Assembly (NCBI RefSeq): GCF_900169175.1 | Contig: NZ_FXZM01000005.1 | Coordinates: 186,001-250,000 of the forward strand | DNA length: 64,000 bases | Direction: 5' to 3' | From: Brevibacterium jeotgali | GTDB lineage: Bacteria; Actinomycetota; Actinomycetes; Actinomycetales; Brevibacteriaceae | Notes under the pieces: generated by a model | Databases searched by the model: none | Told to the model about the DNA's origin: nothing | What the model saw: the letters and a program-made list of their open reading frames with translations, nothing else | Program-made: the position numbers and the translations under genes | Part shown: positions 59,984-64,000 of the stretch, one piece after another | How positions within the stretch are numbered: position 1 is the first letter of the stretch | How the letters are laid out: every line of letters begins with the position of its first letter

Positions 59984-61281
59984 GCCTCCGCGTCGTCCAC
60001 GAGCTCCTGGAGCTCCTCCGCGTCGACCACGTCGCAGTTCACCAGTGGACTGAGATCCGACTCCGGCCGCGCCAGGTCCATGGCGGCCGCGTCGACGAGT
60101 CTGGGCGCGAACCCGACGTCGCCGGGATCCGGGTCGGTGTCGGAACCACCCGCTGAACCTGACCCGGCGACGGCCGTCGGAACGGCCTCGACGTCCAGCG
60201 GCGCGCCCGTCAGAAGAGCGAGGACCGCGTCGGCGGTGAGGGCGCCGGATCCCTCGGCGGCACCCTCGTACGAGGACTCGACGAGCACGGCGTCCGACCG
60301 CACCCGGTCCGCGAACACGTCGACCGGGTGCACGGCTCGCTGTCCATCCGCGTCCCACTCCGTGGGATACGCGGACACGGGTGGGGACGAGAACGGCTTG
60401 CCGCCCAGGTGCTGCCGCGCCGTGTACACCCCCGCGAAGGCGTGCGCGTTCTGCTCCCGTGTGAGATCGAGGGTGAACGACCGCAGCGAGAACTCGTCCT
60501 TTCCGGGAACGTCCGTGCCCGGCCGCCCCGTGGTGGGCTCCGTCCCCTTGAGGACGCGCAGGTCCCAGCCGGTCCGCTTCGGGCCGGTGAACGTCACCGA
60601 CGTCGGCGTCCCGGTCGCGGTGTGGTCCGTTCGGACGACCATGTGGGCCTGCAGCCCCATCCACGCGGTGAGTCCGGTCAGCCGGGCACTGCGGTCGATC
60701 GGCATGCGCACCGTCTGATGGACGGAGTACGCCCCGTCCTCTGCGACGGCGAGGAGCGCCCGCTCGTCGCCCACGTCTCCGCGGACCACCGTCGAGGATT
60801 CTGCGGCCCGTGACTGCAGCCCCAGCCCCAGCGCGTCGAATCCGCCCAGCACCGCCTCCGCCTGCCCGCGCGCGGCGGGCCCCCAGACGCGATCCACCGC
60901 CGAGGTCTCGGCCGGGTTCCTGCCCACCAGCCACCGCAGGGCGGCCTCTCCGGTCGGGAAGCGGTGGGATGACGCGGAATCCTCCTCATCGACGACGACC
61001 CCCGCCGTGCCGTCCGCGAAGAACCGCAGTCCCACACTGCCGGGGGCCGGCTGCTCGAAGTAGACGGGAGTGGACGCCTGACCGCTCACCGCCGAACGCG
61101 TGTCTGCGTGGCACGCATCCGTCATGAGCTCTGCGGTGCGGCATGATCCGAACGCGTCGCAGACGTCCGACTGCACGGCGGATCCCATGCGCGGCGCCAC
61201 CGGCAGGACCACCAGACCCGCTGCCGCGAGCGCCCCGGCCGCGCCCAGCAGCAGGCCCTGCCGGCGACCGAAGAGCCTCAT
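59980..61281 (-). CDS. Exported protein with post-helix Cys motif, unknown family
   Basis: The 433-residue protein starts MRLFGRRQGLLLGAAGALAA, a single N-terminal helix, followed by AVQSDVCDAFGSCRTAELMT, a Cys pair in the same position as in the pilin-like protein encoded 1.2 kb downstream (AAVCKVFQQGDC). It lacks the Glu at +5, so it is probably a membrane-anchored partner rather than a substrate of the peptidase. The rest is a hydrophilic ectodomain with PVYFEQPAPGSVGLRFFADG and SFTLDLTREQNAHAFAGVY. The start overlaps the OmpA-domain gene stop (TGATG). Confidence 0.7.
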   Translation of the reverse strand: MRLFGRRQGLLLGAAGALAAAGLVVLPVAPRMGSAVQSDVCDAFGSCRTAELMTDACHADTRSAVSGQASTPVYFEQPAPGSVGLRFFADGTAGVVVDEEDSASSHRFPTGEAALRWLVGRNPAETSAVDRVWGPAARGQAEAVLGGFDALGLGLQSRAAESSTVVRGDVGDERALLAVAEDGAYSVHQTVRMPIDRSARLTGLTAWMGLQAHMVVRTDHTATGTPTSVTFTGPKRTGWDLRVLKGTEPTTGRPGTDVPGKDEFSLRSFTLDLTREQNAHAFAGVYTARQHLGGKPFSSPPVSAYPTEWDADGQRAVHPVDVFADRVRSDAVLVESSYEGAAEGSGALTADAVLALLTGAPLDVEAVPTAVAGSGSAGGSDTDPDPGDVGFAPRLVDAAAMDLARPESDLSPLVNCDVVDAEELQELVDDAEA

Positions 61282-62993
61282 CACCCCTGGCTGCTCGTGA
61301 GCACGGAGGTGTCGAGCTCCCAGGAGCCGCTGTCCGCGATGCGCAGCGTGAGCTGATCGCGCTCGAGGACGTCAGCCGGGAAGTACGAGAAGAGCGGGGA
61401 CGGCCCGGTGAACGCGGCACGGTCCGTCCCTGCACCCTCCGCGCAGAGGCAGCCGGTGGTCTCCGCGGTGACGGGCTGGAACTGCTCGCCGGACTGCTCG
61501 TCGATGAGTGACACGTGGGTGCCTGACGGGAAGCCGGAATCGCCGTAGGCGTTCACACCGAAGTGCAGGTGGGACGCGACCTGGGCCGTGCCCAGGAACA
61601 GCGTCGATTCCGGCCGAGCGTCCCGGTCCGCCAATGCGAACGCGTAGTCGAGGCGCACGTACTCGCCGTCCTGCTGGAGTCCCCGGAGATCGATCCGCAG
61701 GTCCGTGTCCCCGCGATCGCCCGGCTGCTCGAGGATCGCGGACGCGAGCGCTCCGTCGGCCGTGTCCGTCTCCTCCATCTCCGGGGCATCCGGCAGCTCC
61801 TCGCCGGTGTCGATGCTGGTGTCCGCGCCCTCCCCCGGGTCGTATTCGAACGAGACGCGGCGGTTCTGCTTCTGATTGTCCTCGATGGGGTCACCGCTGG
61901 AGTCCGTGTTGGGGACGAGGGGCTCCATCTCTCCGCGCCCTTCGGTCGTCAGTGCGACGTCCTCCCCGTCCAGCTCATCCGAAAGCACCGCCTCGACCGC
62001 TGCGGCCCGCTCCTCGGAGAGCTTCTGGTTGTAGTCCTCCTCGCCCTGGTCATCCGTGTGTCCGACGATCAGGACCTCCTGCCCCTTCGCAGTGTCCCGC
62101 AGGGTGTCCGCCGCACTGGAGAGCACCTTCTCGCCGTCATCCGTGATGTCGCTGGAGTCGACGTCGAAGAGGACATCGGAGGTGACCGACAGCTGATCCC
62201 CGGAATCGGAGGACGACAGATTGGACCCGGTCACGGAGCGGACGGTGGTGCTCAGCGACGTGACGGCGCTCCGGGCGTCCGCGCCTCCGTACGTGCCGGA
62301 CGGATCGCCGTCGAACGCCGCGACATCCGTCGCAGGGTTCTCGAAGGGCTCGCCGTCGGAGACCGGGATCGGATCCGTCGGGGCGCTGAACTCACCCAGC
62401 ATGATCCGGGCTTCGCCGGATTCTGGCGCGGGGAAATCGACCCAGAAGAGCTCGACGTCGTCAGGCTGCGATGCCTCTGCGGCGTCCCGGCTGCTGACAC
62501 TGGAGCACAGGCAGGCGTCGCGGCGAGCGTAGGAGCCCGCCTCCGAATCCGATTCCTGGAGAGGTTCGATGAGAGCCCCGGCCTGCTCATCGACCAGACG
62601 GACCCAGGGAGCGTCGTGGTGCGGATCCAGTCCCGTGGCGATCCGACGCGACCCCAGAGAGGATCCTTCCGTGGGCCGCAGCCACGCGCCCACCATCCGG
62701 ACGGTCTCTCCATCACTGTCGAGCGACAGGATCTGGGCACGGGACGTCGCCGTCGTCTCGTCACCGCCCTGGGCTGTGGGCAGCGACAGGTCGACGCTCG
62801 CCAGGGGATCGGGCAGCCGCGCATCGGTCCAGAAGCCGTCCTCGTCGACGATTCCGCTCTGCGGCCCGGCGTCACCACCACCGCCGCCGCCGTCGCCCCC
62901 TCCACCGGCCTCGTCACGCTGCGACCCCGTGCACCCCGCCAGCAGGAGCGCTGCGCTCATGAGCACGGACACGAATGTGGAACGCATACGCAC
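61281..62993 (-). CDS. OmpA-domain lipoprotein with duplicated flanking module
   Basis: The 570-residue protein has a lipoprotein signal (VLMSAALLLAGC) and a Gly-rich linker, then a beta-module with WVRLVDEQAGALIEPL...DACLCSS, an OmpA C-terminal peptidoglycan-binding domain (about 290-410: VLFDVDSSDITDDGEK, VLIVGHTDDQGEEDYNQKLS, QNRRVSFEYDP), and a second copy of the module with THVSLIDEQSGEQFQPV...TGCLCAEG. It would tether the envelope complex to peptidoglycan. The GTG at 62993 follows GGAGG at 9 bases; ATG 62987 is possible. It heads the minus-strand run. Confidence 0.85.
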   Translation of the reverse strand: MRMRSTFVSVLMSAALLLAGCTGSQRDEAGGGGDGGGGGGDAGPQSGIVDEDGFWTDARLPDPLASVDLSLPTAQGGDETTATSRAQILSLDSDGETVRMVGAWLRPTEGSSLGSRRIATGLDPHHDAPWVRLVDEQAGALIEPLQESDSEAGSYARRDACLCSSVSSRDAAEASQPDDVELFWVDFPAPESGEARIMLGEFSAPTDPIPVSDGEPFENPATDVAAFDGDPSGTYGGADARSAVTSLSTTVRSVTGSNLSSSDSGDQLSVTSDVLFDVDSSDITDDGEKVLSSAADTLRDTAKGQEVLIVGHTDDQGEEDYNQKLSEERAAAVEAVLSDELDGEDVALTTEGRGEMEPLVPNTDSSGDPIEDNQKQNRRVSFEYDPGEGADTSIDTGEELPDAPEMEETDTADGALASAILEQPGDRGDTDLRIDLRGLQQDGEYVRLDYAFALADRDARPESTLFLGTAQVASHLHFGVNAYGDSGFPSGTHVSLIDEQSGEQFQPVTAETTGCLCAEGAGTDRAAFTGPSPLFSYFPADVLERDQLTLRIADSGSWELDTSVLTSSQG

Positions 62994-63537
62994 GATGCGG
63001 GTCCTCCAGTGGTGGATGGGTCCTGCGAGCCGAGCACCGAGCGCGCGGACGGCGCGCGGCACCCCCTCAGCGAGGATGGAAACACCGGTCAATATAACAG
63101 CAGGAGACATGCTCGCTCACGTTTCACCTCGGCGAATACGACGAGTCCACCGTCTTTCATCGGCACCATCGAATACCACATTCTCGATCGCACGCACCCC
63201 GCCCCTGGACCCACTTCCGGTCCCACTCACCCGCAATGCAGAGTTTCATATTCAACTATTGTCGCGCGTGTTCCGCGCTCTTCGGAATCCGCGCGCTCCA
63301 CCCGTGCCCGACGACCCGGGGCGAAGGCCCACGGACCCAGGTGAAGGATGAGTGAACAGGCCCTGGCCAGCACTGGCACGATGTGTCTACGATCCGTGAG
63401 AGGGCTTACAGTGATTCCCGGCCTCCCGGCGGCAGGCGCCACTGCAGCTGCCCCAACGCTTCGCGTGGACCACGGACAACGCATTTCCGTGCGCTTCTGC
63501 GCGCGGTCACCCATGCGTCGAAGATCAGGTTGTGAAT
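62994..63537. other. Divergent intergenic region with lowered GC
   Basis: These 544 bases separate the OmpA-domain gene from the divergent gene at the right edge. The part near 63085-63260 is visibly richer in A/T. On the minus strand TATATT (63096-63091) could be the -10 box of the envelope operon with a leader of about 90 bases. On the plus strand TACGAT near 63389 could serve the right-hand gene. I see no convincing gene; a short plus-strand frame at 63348-63572 has unnatural composition. Confidence 0.45.
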
Positions 63538-64000
63538 GTGATAACAAGAGAGCGAAGACCATTGCGCCCTGAACACGTCGTTCGTTTCGACGGTTCATTC
63601 GAGACCGCATTGAGTGCTTTTCGAAATGCTGGAGAGGAACCCGTTCTCCTCATTGTCGACGCAGCCGATCGAGGCGCTCTCACAACGATCGGGCACGCAC
63701 GCGCGGCGGGCGTGGTCACGGAAGCACTCGTCCTCGTGAGCGCACTCGGCCCCCTGGGCAGATCCCTGCTCGCAGAACTCGCGGCGGGTCTCGCACCGCG
63801 AACGGATGCAGGGACCGTGCTCGCCGCACTCCGGGAGTTCGAACGGCGCACCCGGTCGTTCGTCGTGGTGGACTCCCCGGGACGACTCCACCGCCCTGCG
63901 CCCAGCCTGTGGCAGCACATGTGGGGCCTGCTGCCGGGCACGTGCTTCGTGGGTGAGCTGGGAAGCCGCGTCACCGCTGTCGGACGCGGAGGACTGCCGC
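63538..64000 (+). CDS. Unidentified protein, 5' part (runs off the window)
   Basis: An open frame runs from a GTG at 63538 (or 63532) to the window end without a stop, at least 154 residues: ITRERRPLRPEHVVRFDGSF, then EEPVLLIVDAADRGALTTIG, ALVLVSALGPLGRSLLAELA, and SFVVVDSPGRLHRP. Codon use becomes typical of the window after the first 40 codons. AGGT lies about 8 bases upstream of the GTG at 63538. I do not recognise a family. The divergent position to a prepilin-peptidase locus raises the possibility of a Tad/secretion component, but there is no P-loop in the visible part. Confidence 0.6.
   Translation, partial: MITRERRPLRPEHVVRFDGSFETALSAFRNAGEEPVLLIVDAADRGALTTIGHARAAGVVTEALVLVSALGPLGRSLLAELAAGLAPRTDAGTVLAALREFERRTRSFVVVDSPGRLHRPAPSLWQHMWGLLPGTCFVGELGSRVTAVGRGGLP

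Noticed and set aside
63348..63572. Plus-strand frame of 74 codons in the right intergenic region
   Set aside because: It overlaps the start of the better-supported right-edge gene in another frame and has no credible domain.
63525..63974. Minus-strand frame of 149 codons at the right edge
   Set aside because: Ser/Arg/Thr-rich shadow of the plus-strand gene that runs off the window.

Overview
The window is chromosomal DNA of a high-GC Gram-positive bacterium, almost certainly an Actinomycetota. Indicators are strong G/C bias at third codon positions, many GTG starts, a DUF3073 protein beside purM, a DUF3151 protein, a Wzm/Wzt-type wall-polysaccharide exporter, paired acyl-CoA dehydrogenases and a prepilin-peptidase locus. 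Gene order purF-purM-DUF3073 with a sterol-carrier-like gene nearby, and purA, fba, pyrE, a SpoU methyltransferase and DUF3151 in the same region, resembles neighbourhoods known from mycobacteria and other actinobacteria. I cannot name the genus; a Micrococcales-like organism is a guess. I see no insertion sequence, integrase, phage gene or CRISPR array.

Layout. 0-3 kb: acyl-CoA synthetase (cut by the window edge) and an aminoglycoside-phosphotransferase-fold protein, divergent from a TetR regulator with a palindrome between. 3-9.9 kb: a frameshifted GPP34 protein, a class III aminotransferase, translation and housekeeping genes, a tRNA-Glu/Asp/Phe cluster, and a Cys-containing HTH regulator convergent with flavohaemoprotein hmp. 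10-15 kb: cold-shock protein with a long leader followed by a membrane desaturase, an acyltransferase, an MFS transporter and a conserved hypothetical. 15-37 kb: de novo purine synthesis (purM, purF, a purD-purC fusion, purS, purQ, purL, purA), interleaved with aldehyde dehydrogenase, asparaginase, a polysaccharide export operon, a rhodanese-type tRNA hydroxylase and an amino-acid dehydrogenase. 36.7-52 kb: tyrosine phosphatase, fructose-bisphosphate aldolase, betaine/choline-type transporter, an acyl-CoA dehydrogenase pair, an LppM-like protein with a repeat tail, a SpoU methyltransferase, an ABC exporter, pyrE, a dehydrogenase/thioesterase pair and exonuclease III.

52.2-63 kb is the most unusual part: a minus-strand, tightly packed run of secreted and membrane proteins containing an A24 prepilin peptidase, a protein with a Flp-type prepilin N-terminus fused to an ectodomain of about 450 residues, a second protein with a similar post-membrane Cys motif, an OmpA-domain lipoprotein with a duplicated flanking module, a lytic transglycosylase and a large Asp/Pro-rich surface protein. 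It looks like an envelope or secretion locus of a kind I cannot match to a named system. A divergent gene leaves the window at the right end.

Two window-wide themes: many gene pairs overlap by one or four bases (ATGA, GTGA, TGATG), implying translational coupling, and at least eleven genes have a TANNNT hexamer ending 6 or 7 bases before the start codon with no good ribosome-binding site, the signature of leaderless mRNAs.
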